Shown piece after piece: positions 36,748-47,565 of a stretch of 64,000 nt of DNA. The notes under the pieces are model-generated. The model did no database searches. It saw only the letters and a list, made by a program, of their open reading frames with translations, and was not told the DNA's origin. The stretch lies in assembly GCF_905171765.1 (NCBI RefSeq), contig NC_053389.1:784678772-784742771 (forward strand), given 5' to 3'. Position numbers and translations under genes: made by a program. The stretch comes from Bufo bufo. Its lineage: Eukaryota > Chordata > Amphibia > Anura > Bufonidae. The first letter of the stretch is position 1; each line of letters starts with the position of its first letter.

Positions 36748-39700
36748 TTAGTCAAATGCATACCCCACTGTCAGTCCCTTCGGGATCCATGCCTCATTCA
36801 TCCTAATAAAGGTGAGGTAATCTAGACTTTTTTGACCTAGGCGACTTCTCTTCTCAGTGACAATACATCTTGCTGTGCTGAAGGTCCTTTCTGACAGGAC
36901 ACTTGAAGCGGGGCAGGCCAGAAGTTCTATCGCAAATTGGGATAGCTCAGGCCACAGGTCAAGCCTGCACACCCAGTAGTCAAGGGGTTCATCGCTCCTC
37001 AGAGTGTCGATATCTGCAGTTAAGGCGAGGTAGTCTGCTACCTGTCGGTCGAGTCGTTCTTTGAGGGTGGACCCCGAAGGGCTGTGTCGATGCGTAGGAC
37101 TTAAAAAGCTCTGCATGTCCTCCATCAACAACACGTCTGTAAAGCGTCCTGTCCTTGCCGGCGTGGTCGTGGTAGGAGGAGGATTACTTTCACCTCTTCC
37201 CCTGTTAGATTCCCGTTGTGCTGTGACATCACACTTATACGCTGTGTAAGGCATACTTTTTAACTTGTTTTGGAACTGCTGCATCCTTTCCGACTTCCGG
37301 TAATTTGGTAACATTTTAGAAACTTTCTGCTTATACCGGGGGTCTAGTAGCAAGGCCACCCAGTACAGGTAGTTCTCCTTCAGCCTTTTTATACGAGGGT
37401 CCCTCAACAGGCATGACAGCATGAAAGACCCCATTTGCACAAGGTTGGATGCCGAGCTACTCATGTCCCGTTCCTCGTCCTCAGTGATCTCACTAAAGGT
37501 ATGTTCTTCCCCACATACAATACCACAGGTACCAGATAGGTGACAACGAGCACCCTGGGTTGCCTGCTGTGGTTGGTCTTCCTCCTCAAAGCCACATTCC
37601 TCCTCTGACTCCTCTTCCTCAGACTCTTCCAGCGTTGCCGCAGGTCCAGCAAGCGATGCTGATAAGGCTGTTTCTGGTGGTGATGGTGACCACAACTCTT
37701 GCTCTTCACGCTCATCTACAGCCTGATCCAGCACTCTTCGCAGGGCACGCTCCAGGAAGAAAACAAATGGGATGATGTCGCTGTATGTGCCTTCGGTGCG
37801 ACTGACTAGGTTTGTCACCTCCTCAAAAGGACGCATGAGCCTACAGGCATTGCGCATGAGCGTCCAGTAACGTGGCAAAAAAATTCCCAGCTCCGCAGAG
37901 GCTGTCCTAGCACCCCGGTCATACAAATACTCGTTGTTGTTGGAGCAGGCGGTCGAACATTAGGAGTGTTGAATTCCAACGTGTCGGGCTGTCGCAAATC
38001 AAGCGCCTCACTGGCATGTTGTTTCGCTGCTGAATATCGGAAAAGTGCGCCATGGCCGTGTAGGAACGCCTGAAATGGCCACACACCTTCCTGGCCTGCT
38101 TGAGGACGTCCTGTAAGCCTGGGTACTTATGCAGAAAGCGTTGTACGATCAGATTCAACACATGTGCCATGCACGGCACATGTGTCAACTTGCCCAAATT
38201 CAATGCCGGCAACAAATTGCTTCCGTTTTCACACACCACTTTGCCATTCTCCAGTTGGTGCGGGGTCAGCCACTGATCCACCTGTGCGTTCAGGGCAGAC
38301 AGGAGTGCTGGTCCGGTGTGACTCTCTGCTTTCAGGCAAGTCAACCCCAAGACGGCGTGACACTGTCGTATCCGGGATGTGGAATAGCGCCTGGGGAGCT
38401 CGGGGGTGCAGTTGATGTGGAGCAAGACGCAGCAGCAGAAGAGGACTCAGCCGAGGAGGTTAGCGAAGAGGATGGAGTAGGAGGAGTAGAGGAGGTGGCA
38501 GCAGGCCTGCCTGCAAGTCGTGGCGGTGTCACCAACTCCTCTACAGAGCCACGCATTCCATGCTTGACAGCAGGTTTACCCAATGTGCAGTGTACGTGAT
38601 ATACCTGCCCTGACCGTGCTTTGCAGACCAGGTATCAGTGGTCAGATGGACCCTTGCCCCAACACTGTGTGCCAGACATGCCATGACTTCCTTTTCCACA
38701 ATAGAGTACAGGTTGGGGATTGCCTTTTGTGAAAAAAAAATTCGGCCGGGTACCTTCCACCGCAGTGTCCCAATAGCTACAATTTTTTTTAAGGCCTCAG
38801 ACTCCACCAGCTTGTATGGTAAAATCTGGCTGGCTAAGAGTTCCGACAAGCCAGCTGTCAGACGCCGGGCAAGGGGGTGACTCTTTGACATTGGCTTCTT
38901 ACGCTCAAACATTTCCTTGACAGACACCTGACTGTGGGCAGATGAGCAGGAACTGCTGAATGTGAGAGGCGGAGTGGCGGGTGGTTGAGAGGGTGCAAGG
39001 AGGACAGCAGTGGTTGACGTGGCTGAAGATGCTGGACCAGGAGGAGGATGGTGGCTTTGAGTTTGTGTGCTGCTTGTACTCATCATGTGTTGATCCCATA
39101 GGCGTTTGTGATGTGAGATCATGTGCCTTCGCAAAGCAGTTGTATACCTAGGTGGGTGTTGGACTTCCCACGACTCAGTTTCTTTTGGCATAGGTTGCAA
39201 ATGGCATCGTTGTTATCAGAGGCAGAAACACAAAAAAAATGCCACACTGCTGAGCTTTGCAATGACGGCATTCTGGTGGTGGCAACAGCATGCGTTGATT
39301 GGCGTGCTGTCTGGCTGACCCCGAGTGCCGATACATGCTGTCTGACTGTGCCAATAGCTCCTTGCGATGACCTCCCCCTGCTTCCAACTCGTCTCCTCCT
39401 CCTCTCTGTCTCCCCATCTGAACTTTCCCCCTGTTCATCTTCTCTTCTCTTGCAAAGGAAGCAGCAGCGGGTACAACATCATCATCATCATCACACCGTA
39501 CGTCCATGTGTGTAATGCTGCCTGACTGAGACATAGCCCTGTTATCTACATCCTTTGGCAATAATGGTTATGCATCACTCATTTCTTCCAACTGATGTGT
39601 AAATAACTCCTCTGACAGATCAAGTTAAGCGGCTGTGGTGCTAGTGTTGGTGGTGGCGGCAGGCGGGCGAGTGGTAACTTGAGAGGTGCCCGAAGCTGAG

Positions 39701-39852
39701 CTGGAGGAGGATGGTGCGTCAAGGTTCCGAGCGGAAGGTGTAGAAAATTGGGTGTCCTGTGTTAGCCAGTCAACTATGTCCTCAGAACTTTTCGAGTTCA
39801 GGGTACGTGGCCTCTGAACACTGGCCATTATTCTAGGGCCAAAGGAAATCAC
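36748..39852 (-). pseudogene. hAT transposase (BED finger, RNase H-like core, dimerisation domain), frameshifted
   Basis: The minus-strand reading is broken into pieces. N-terminal part 39852-39175 has in-frame stops near 39625 and 39570. The BED-type zinc finger (CNLC near 39170-39190, then HMISHH near 39110) is split by a frameshift. The RNase H-like core starts TTDTWSAKHGQGRY (38541-39200). A serine/alanine-rich linker follows (38341-38583, third frame). Next comes CENGSN with CMAHVLNL and TRWNSTL (37919-38425), and last the dimerisation domain with LLACPASSVLSERTFSTA (36748-37926). At least three frame changes are visible. The second catalytic aspartate, usually in a CDNGxN context as in the other hAT copy here (59625-63008), is glutamate. 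Not expected to be active. Confidence 0.9.
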
Positions 39853-39930
39853 AGCACCATGACCATGACGGCCCCTGCAGGATGGCCTGCCTCTGCCTGT
39901 AATTTTTTTTTAGATTAGTGGTACTATGCG

Positions 39931-42900
39931 TGCAAGGTACTGTGCCACCCGATATGAGTGGTGGGCAGTGGGCACAGTACAGTCTGTGGGCCTGACACAC
40001 ACTGGCAGGCAACTGCAATTGTATTACAGAGAAAAAATTATATTACTTTTTTATCTGCAAGCTACTGTGCCACCAGATATGAGTGGTGGGCACTGGCAGT
40101 GGGCACAGTACACTCTGTGGGCCTGACACACACTGGCAGGCAACTGCAACTATATTACAGAGAAAAAATTATATTACTTTTTTATCTGAAAGCTACTGTG
40201 CCACCAGATATGAGTGGTGGGCACTGGCAGTGGGCACAGTACACTCTGTGGGCCTGACACACACTGGCAGGCAACTGCAATTATATTACAGAGAAAAAAT
40301 TGTATTACTTTTTTATCTGCAAGCTACTGTGCCACCAGATATGAGTGGTGGGCACTGGCAGTGGGCACAGTACACTTTGTGGGCCTGACACACACTGGCA
40401 GGCAACTGCAATTATATTAAAGAGAAAAAATGTTATTACTTTTTTATCTGCAAGCTACTGTGCCACCAGATATGAGTGGTAGGCACTGGCAGTGGGTACA
40501 GTACACTCTGTGGGCCTGACACACACTGGCAGGCAACTGCAATTATATTACAGAGAAAAAAATGTATTACTTTTTTATCTGCAAGGTACTGTGTCACCAG
40601 ATATGAGTGGTAGGCACTGGCAGTGGGCACAGTACACTCTGTGGGCCTGACACACACTGGCAGGCAACTGCAATTATATTACAGAGAAAAAATTGTGTTA
40701 CTTTTTTATCTGCAAACTACTGTGCCACCAGATATGAGTGGTAGGCACTGGCAGTGGGTACAGTACACTCTGTGGGCCTGACACACACTGGCAGGCAACT
40801 GCAATTGTATTACAGAGAAAAAATTATATTACTTTTTTATCTGCAAGCTACTGTGCCACCAGATATGAGTGGTGGGCACTGGCAGTGGGCACAGTACACT
40901 CTGTGGGCCTGACACACACTGGCAGGCAAATGCAACTATATTACAGAGAAAAAATTATATTACTTTTTTATCTGAAAGCTACTGTGCCACCAGATATGAG
41001 TGGTGGGCACTGGCAGTGGGCACAGTACACTCTGTGGGCCTGACACACACTGGCAGGCAACTGCAATTATATTACAGAGAAAAAATTGTATTACTTTTTT
41101 ATCTGCAAGCTACTGTGCCACCAGATATGAGTGGTGGGCACTGGCAGTGGGCACAGTACACTTTGTGGGCCTGACACACACTGGCAGGCAACTGCAATTA
41201 TATTAAAGAGAAAAAATGTTATTACTTTTTTATCTGCAAGCTACTGTGCCACCAGATATGAGTGGTAGGCACTGGCAGTGGGTACAGTACACTCTGTGGG
41301 CCTGACACACACTGGCAGGCAACTGCAATTATATTACAGAGAAAAAAATGTATTACTTTTTTATCTGCAAGGTACTGTGTCACCAGATATGAGTGGTAGG
41401 CACTGGAAGTGGGCACAGTACACTCTGTGGGCCTGACACACACTGGCAGGCAACTGCAATTATATTACAGAGAAAAAATTGTGTTACTTTTTTATCTGCA
41501 AACTACTGTGCCACCAGATATGAGTGGTAGGCACTGGCAGTGGGTACAGTACACTCTGTGGGCCTGACACACACTGGCAGGCAACTGCAATTGTATTACA
41601 GAGAAAAAATTATATTACTTTTTTATCTGCAAGCTACTGTGCCACCAGATATGAGTGGTGGGCACTGGCAGTGGGCACAGTACACTCTGTGGGCCTGACA
41701 CACACTGGCAGGCAACTGCAACTATATTACAGAGAAAAAATTATATTACTTTTTTATCTGAAAGCTACTGTGCCACCAGATATGAGTGGTGGGCACTGGC
41801 AGTGGGCACAGTACACTCTGTGGGCCTGACACACACTGGCAGGCAACTGCAATTATATTACAGAGAAAAAATTGTATTACTTTTTTATCTGCAAGCTACT
41901 GTGCCACCAGATATGAGTGGTGGGCACCGGCAGTGGGCACAGTACACTTTGTGGGCCTGACACACACTGGCAGGCAACTGCAATTATATTACAGAGAAAA
42001 AAATGTATTACTTTTTTATCTGCAAGCTACTGTGCCACCAGATATGAGTGGTAGGCACTGGCAGTGGGTACAGTACACTCTGTGGGCCTGACACACACTG
42101 GCAGGCAACTGCAATTATATTACAGAGAAAAAAATGTATTACTTTTTTATCTGCAAGGTACTGTGTCACCAGATATGAGTGGTGGGCACTGGCAGTGGGC
42201 ACAGTACACTCTGTGGGCCTGACACACACTGGCAGGCAACTGCAACTATATTACAGAGAAAAAATTGTGTTACTTTTTTATCTGCAAACTACTGTGCCAC
42301 CAGATATGAGTGGTGGGCACTGGCAGTGGGCACAGTACACTCTGTGGGCCTGACACACACTGGCAGGCAACTGCAATTATATTACAGAGAAAAAATTGTA
42401 TTACTTTTTTTTATCTGCATGCTACTGTGCCACCAGATATGAGTGGTGAGCACTGGCAGTGGGCACAGTACACTCTGTGGGCCTGACACACACTGGCAGG
42501 CAACTGCAATTATATTGCAGAGAAAAAATTGTATTACTTTTTTATCTGCAAGCTACTGTGCCACCAGATATGAGTGGTGGGCACTGGCAGTGGGTACAGT
42601 ACACTCTGTGGGCCTGACACACACTGGCTGTCAACTGCAACTATATTACATAGAAAAAATTGTAATACTTTTTTATTTGCAAGCTACTGTGCCACCAGAT
42701 ATGAGTGGTGGGCACTGGCAGTGGGCACAGTACACTCTGTGGGCCTGACACACATTGGCAGGCAACTGCAATTATATTACAGAGAAAAAATTGTGTTACT
42801 TTTTTATCTGCACGCTACTGTGCCACCAGATATGAGTGGTGGGCACTGGCAGTGGGCACAGTACACTCTGTGGGCCTGACACACACTGGCAGGCAACTGC

Positions 42901-43820
42901 AATTATATTACAGAGAGAAAATTTTATTATTTTTTTTATCTGCAAGCTACTGTGCCACCAGATATGGGTGGTGGGCACTGGCAGTGGGCACAGTACACTC
43001 TGTGGGCCTGAAACACATTGGCAGGCAACTGCAATTTTATTACAGAGAAAAAATTGTATTACTTTTTTTATCTGCAAGCTACTGTGTCACCAGATATGAG
43101 TGGCGGGCACTGGCAGTGGGCACAGTACACTCTGTGGGCCTGACACACACTGGCAGGCAACTGCAATTATTTTACAGAGAAATTTTTTTATTACTTTTTT
43201 ATCTGCAAGCTACTGTGCCACCAGATATGAGTGGTGGGCACTGGCAGTGGGCACAGTATACTCTGTGGGCCTGACACACACTGGCAGGCAACTGCAATTA
43301 TATTACAGAGAAAAAATTGTATTACTTTTTTATTTGCAAGCTACTGTGCCACCAGATATGAGTGGTGGGCACTGGCAGTGGGCACAGTACACTCTGTGGG
43401 CCTGACACACACTGGCAGGCAACTGCAATTATATTACAGAGAGAAAATGTTATAAATTTTTTTATCTGCAAGCTACTGTGCCACCATATATGGGTGGTGG
43501 GCACTGGCAGTGGGCACAGTACACTCTGTGGGCCTGAAACACATTGGCAGGCAACTGCAATTTTATTACAGAGAAAAAATTGTATTACTTTTTTTATCTG
43601 CAAGCTACTGTGTCACCAGATATGAGTGGTGGGCACTGGCAGTGGGCACAGTACACTCTGTGGGCCTGACACACACTGGCAGGCAACTGCAATTATTTTA
43701 CAGAGAAATTTTTTTATTACTTTTTTATCTGCAAGCTACTGTGCCACCAGATATGAGTGGTGGGCACTGGCAGTGGGCACAGTATACTCTGTGGGCCTGA
43801 CACACACTGGCAGGCAACTG

Positions 43821-43822
<2 letters not shown>
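39931..43822. repeat. 131-bp minisatellite, about 30 copies with higher-order periods
   Basis: The core TGTGCCACCAGATATGAGTG recurs every 131 bp. Blocks of six monomers (786 bp) repeat almost exactly, for example 40436, 41222 and 42008. Later a four-monomer block (526 bp) recurs at 42796 and 43322. Because 131 is not divisible by three, overlapping 101-aa frames arise in both directions and are not genes. The array sits in the 5' leader of the hAT transposase. Confidence 0.95.

Positions 43823-43850
<28 letters not shown>
43823..43850. repeat. (TA)n microsatellite
   Basis: A 28-bp pure TA run caps the last 131-bp monomer and is followed by A-rich sequence. Confidence 0.95.
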
Positions 43851-43856
<6 letters not shown>

Positions 43857-44289
43857 ATATAAAAAAACAGACTGATGTACTAGCCCTAAAAAAGGCTTTT
43901 TGGGGTGCTGTCAGAAGGCTGTCCTTACAGCAGATCAGATGAGTCTTTGAGGACTGGAGTGGGCACAGAACACTGGCCTAGCTAACGATTTCCCTATTAA
44001 TTCAGCAGCAGCAGCACTCTCCCTGCTCTCACTAACACTGCAGCTTCAGAATGAATCTAAGATGGATGCTGTCCTTGCTTTTTGATAGGAGGTGGGAGGG
44101 TCTTGGGAGGGAGGGTATGCTGATTGGCTGGAATGTGTCTGCTGACTGTGAGGTACAGGGTCAAAGTTTTCTCAATGATGACGTATATGGGGCGGACCGA
44201 ACATCGCATATGTTCGCCCGCCGCGGCGAACGCAAACAAGCAATGTTCGCCGGGAACTGTTTGCCGGCGAATAGTTCGGGACATCTCTA

Positions 44290-44297
44290 ATTAGTAG
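44290..44297 (+). repeat. Target site duplication ATTAGTAG, right copy
   Basis: Follows directly on the terminal repeat ending at 44289 and matches 34094-34101 exactly. Confidence 0.92.
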
Positions 44298-44431
44298 GCA
44301 TGGCTGTGATGGCTTATAAGGGCACAGAGTTAAACACTTGTTAATTGGCTGCTCTGCAGTCTTTCAAAAAGCGCCATTAACTCGCCGAACACCGAACCCG
44401 AACCTTTACAGTTCGGGTTTGCTCAACCCTA
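44298..44431. mobile_element. Right end of the older, interrupted hAT element
   Basis: Continues the sequence broken at 34093. It ends with CGAAC-rich repeats and GCTCAACCCTA, comparable to the TAGAGTTGAGC end of the hAT copy at 58104. tRNA-unit sequence resumes at 44432. Confidence 0.62.
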
Positions 44432-44879
44432 CTCATGATGCATAATATTTAACCCGCACAACAAGTGACGGCCTCTCTGCTTACTTCCAATTTTAAATAA
44501 AATTTACACTTTTTAGGGGCTATTGGGAAAAAACAAAAGAATGCAAAGCTTAGCTTTCATAAACACTGAGTGGGTATGGAGACTTTGTACGGGGCTTACA
44601 CCCTGATCTTTTATCTCATCCAAATAATTCAGATCAAAGATCATAATAATAGTCAGATTTTTGTAGAATTATATTGCAAAAACTTAGACTTACCTACAGC
44701 TGTAAACACTGGTCTCCAGGAAAATTATAGCTAAATTATTCAAACAAACATGTTTGACCGTTATACACAATCACATACCAGACATACCAAGTGCATGGCA
44801 GTTTCTGTAGTGTAGTGGTTATCATCTTCGCCAAACATGCAAAAGGTCCCCGATTTGAAACCGGGCAGAAACATACTAA
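44432..44879 (+). repeat. Displaced, decayed fragment of the tRNA-Val array unit
   Basis: Homologous to the unit from the CAC-AAC intergenic region through the AAC gene, with more substitutions than any unit inside the array. It ends in TAA at 44877-44879, where the Harbinger element begins. The related fragment at 51851 keeps ACTAAACC at this point, consistent with a TAA target. Confidence 0.9.
44801..44873 (+). pseudogene. tRNA-Val (AAC) pseudogene
   Basis: The anticodon loop reads CAAACAT, so the universally required T33 is lost (now A). There are also mismatches in the anticodon stem and the T stem (CCCGA with TTTGAAA), which damage the B box. The acceptor stem is intact. Confidence 0.88.
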
Positions 44880-45003
44880 GGCCTCATGCACACGACAGCA
44901 TTTTTTCTCGGTCTGCAAAACGGGGTTCCGTTGTTCCGTGATCCGTGTCCGTTTTTTCTTCCATTGTGCCTCCGTGTGTCCGTTTTTTTTGCGGACCGTC
45001 AGA
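44880..45003 (+). repeat. Harbinger left terminal and subterminal region
   Basis: The GGCCTCATGC end is followed by GGATCC/CCGTGT-type repeats (TTCCGTGATCCGTGTCCG, GTGTCCGTTTTTTTTGCGG), the usual transposase-binding layout of frog Harbinger ends. Confidence 0.75.
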
Positions 45004-45155
45004 AAACAAGGAATGGTGAAAAAAATTTAATTTTAATAACTCCACCCAGGATACTGGTATAAATGAAGGTCACCTGAGTTTGGTTTTGTGGCCATTTTCT
45101 GTAGTCTTCACAGAGTACAGAGGTTATTTTGGTTGCTTCTCTTTGCTGTATCACC

Positions 45156-47073
45156 ATGTCGGATTCTGAGGAACAGGTCTTACTGCATTGGCTTGTTTCT
45201 CAGCGATGGGGACAGTGCACTCCTTTGATGGATGAGGAACCGAGTAGAAGGCGACGATTTTGGGTCCATCCGATTGTTTCACAACGTTACCGGAAAGGAC
45301 ACTTTCATACCCTCTACAAAGATCTGCGGCTGCATCCAGAGAAGTTCTATTCCTTCTGTCGGATGTCAGTGGGTACATTTGATCGCTTGCTGTCGTCTCT
45401 ACGTACTGTCCTTACCTTCATGGACACCAATATGAGGCGCAGCATTTCTCCTGAGGAAAGGCTCATCGTCACGTTGAGGTAAGCAATATTTTACATTTAA
45501 TGTTTCATCAGTAATGTGCAGTGCTTCTGTCAGGAGGAACATGTGCTAGAAAATGGCTGCTGTGAGACATGTGCTACTGTTTGCTGAAGTAACCTTTCTT
45601 TGCCCATAGTCTTTTGTTGAAATTTTTTGTTTATTGTTTTTTAAACCGTTAATCCCTGACACATAACATCCCAATATTGAAGGTTGTTTTTTCTTTAGTG
45701 CAAGTTTCAAGCTTGTGTTCAGCTAACGTCCACGAGCCACTCGCCAGTATTTTGTGAAAAATGGTGATTTATTCAGTCAGTCAGCCAGGTTATAGCAGGC
45801 TGTAACCTGCCTGTCTGAGTGAATAAATCATCTTTTTTTTCCGTCAACTTCTGGCGAGTGCTGCGGATTATTGTAGTGTCTGGAAGAATTGGGACCCTCG
45901 GTCAGGATCCCTATCTGCGTGCACCACCCGGCTTGAAGCCTAGATACCGGTCTGTATCCTATTTTGGAGGATTGAGGTGTTTTTCAAGGGTGTGGGTGCC
46001 CACAGAGAGGGCCCCGAGTGCCGCCTCTGGCACCCGTGCCATAGGTTCGCCACCACTGACATAGGGTGTTTAATATCATGTCTTGTATATAACATTATAC
46101 GTGATTCATGAATCTGTTGTTACCTATGATTTGCTGCTGACTGAAATTTTATTTTATTTTTTTCAACAGATTCCTTGCAACGGGGAACTCTTTTGCATCC
46201 CTGCATTTTGAGTTTCTTTTAGGAACCTCGACGATCTCGAGAATTGTACGTCACACTTGCCAGGTCATCTGGCAGCAACTCCGAGAGACGGTGATGCCGC
46301 AGCCCAAGGCGGACGATTGGGTTCGGATTGCTGAGGGCTTCAAAATTTCAGCTCAGTTTCCAAACTGCATCGGGGCAATGGATGGCAAGCACATTCGTGT
46401 GAAGAAGCCTCCTCACTCAGGGTCCCGATTCTTCAATTATAAACACTATTTTTCGGTAGTGCTGATGGCTGTTGCTGACAGTAACTACCGGTTTATAATG
46501 GTTGATATCGGGGCCTATGGAAGCACTGCGGATGCTCGCATCTTTAGTGCTTCTAGAATGGGTGAGCGGCTTCGTGCCAACCAGCTTGCCCTGCCCGAGT
46601 CCAGAAGACTGCCCGGATATGCAGGTCCGCCGGCTCCATTTGTCATCGTGGCGGATGAAGGCTTTGCATTGACTCCCCATGTTATGCGGCCCTTTTCAAA
46701 GCGTGGTTTGGATGTCCGAAGGCGTATTTTCAACTACCGGTTGACTCGTGCCCGTCGGTATGTGGAGTGCGCTTTTGGGATACTCTCTAGCAAGTGGTCG
46801 GTGTTTTTGTCATCCATACAAATGAATCCGGAAAATGCTACCCTGGTGATTCAAGCTTGTGTTGTTTTGCACAACTTCACCAGGATTCATGAGGCTTCCT
46901 CTTCTGTTGACATGGACGATGTTCCTACGTCATCAGATTTGGGTTTGGAAAGGACCCTGCATAGACGACCTGGGACTGCAGGCATTGCAGTTCGGGAACT
47001 CTATGCAGACTACTTTTACAGCCCAGAGGGGTCCTTGCCATGGCAGAGGGACGCTATTCGTGGCAGTTTTTGA
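45156..47073 (+). CDS. HARBI1-like PIF/Harbinger transposase, two exons, reading frame intact
   Basis: Exon 1 is 45156-45478 (donor AG/GTAAGC) and exon 2 is 46170-47073 (acceptor TTTCAACAG). The join preserves frame and gives 408 codons plus stop with no interruption. The start is the ATG of MSDSEEQ; an upstream in-frame TTG is not a credible start. Residues about 30-105 form the helical N-terminal region (RRRFWVHPIVSQR, FYSFCRMSVGTFDRLLS). The DDE nuclease core follows: D179 in GAMDGKHIRV, then VDIGAYGSTADARIF around 220, D270 in VADEGF, and E307 in RRYVECAFG. These match the family's catalytic triad and its AFGxLxxxW ending. Length is in the usual 350-420 range. Such transposases need a DNA-binding partner for nuclear entry and target binding, here the MADF gene at 47566-50472. 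A domesticated vertebrate relative, HARBI1, exists, but the element's TIR and TSD context favours a transposon gene. The intact frame suggests a recent insertion; activity is not shown. Confidence 0.9.
45736..45861. repeat. Fold-back (inverted repeat) inside the transposase intron
   Basis: The arm ending GATTTATTCAGTCAGTCAG and the arm starting CTGTCTGAGTGAATAAATC are complementary. Pairing extends outward to ACTCGCCAG and CTGGCGAGTG, about 50-60 bp per arm around a short loop near AGCAGGC (about 45793-45800). Confidence 0.82.
45862..46058. mobile_element. Possible hAT-type MITE remnant in the transposase intron
   Basis: On the minus strand it begins CAGTGGTGGCGAACCTATGG followed by GGTGCCAGAGG, which resembles a widespread vertebrate hAT end. 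The other terminus is not clear; it may include the fold-back just upstream. Recognition is from memory of the motif. Confidence 0.45.
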
Positions 47074-47252
47074 AATCTTCTGGGCTCTGTAGTTGTTTAT
47101 TGTTTTGCAGATAGATTATTTAAATTTATTGCAGTAGTTGAGTGTAGGGACTCGCAAGAGACTGAGGACCCTTGACGTGGGCTTGCGGGCTGAGGTTTTT
47201 TGGCCAGCATATTTTTTAACGTACATATCCGTACTAATGATGTTTGAATGAA

Positions 47253-47258
47253 AATAAA
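47253..47258 (+). promoter_or_regulatory. Polyadenylation signal AATAAA for the Harbinger transposase
   Basis: A canonical hexamer 180 bp after the stop codon on the transposase strand. Others occur downstream (for example 47440). Confidence 0.5.
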
Positions 47259-47565
47259 ACCAACATTCACATCATTAGAATTTAATGTAATAGGCCTTAA
47301 AATCTTCTAATACCTCATGTACACATAATACCTAAAACACTTTCTGTCCCTCCCCAATAAAAATTATGTATATTGTAAACTGGTGTGTGTCTATATGTGG
47401 GTATGAAATGTTTTTATGAACTGTAAATATTTGTTTGTTTAATAAAAAAAACACACTTGGAAATACAATTTTTCTGTTCCAAAAATTTTTGCGGACAAGT
47501 ATATTAAACAAGATATTATAGAAACAATTACACAAAATATTATAAATTTGACAGAACATAATAGC

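Larger units (their letters stand above)
34102..44289 (-). mobile_element. hAT DNA transposon (about 10.2 kb), transposase broken
   Basis: The terminal repeats TAGAGATGTCGCGAAC (34102-34117) and the complement of 44274-44289 match at 15 of 16 positions, and identical 8-bp target duplications flank them. Subterminal regions (34118-34200 and 44190-44273) are dense in GCGAAC/GTTCGC motifs, likely transposase binding sites. Reading on the minus strand: 5' subterminal region, 131-bp minisatellite, transposase, a 3' stretch without genes (36041-36747), a 181-bp tandem array, a transposase fragment and the 3' end. The blocks 34200-34549 and 43851-44189 are noncoding. The large size comes mostly from the tandem arrays. 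Confidence 0.93.

Noticed and set aside
39931..43822. CRISPR-like regular repeats or a family of 101-aa proteins in the 131-bp array
   Set aside because: Monomers are contiguous with no unique spacers. The frames arise from a period not divisible by three, and the genome is eukaryotic.
45156..47073. A domesticated HARBI1 host gene
   Set aside because: It sits inside a recognisable Harbinger end with TAA target and a convergent MADF gene, so a transposon copy is the simpler reading.
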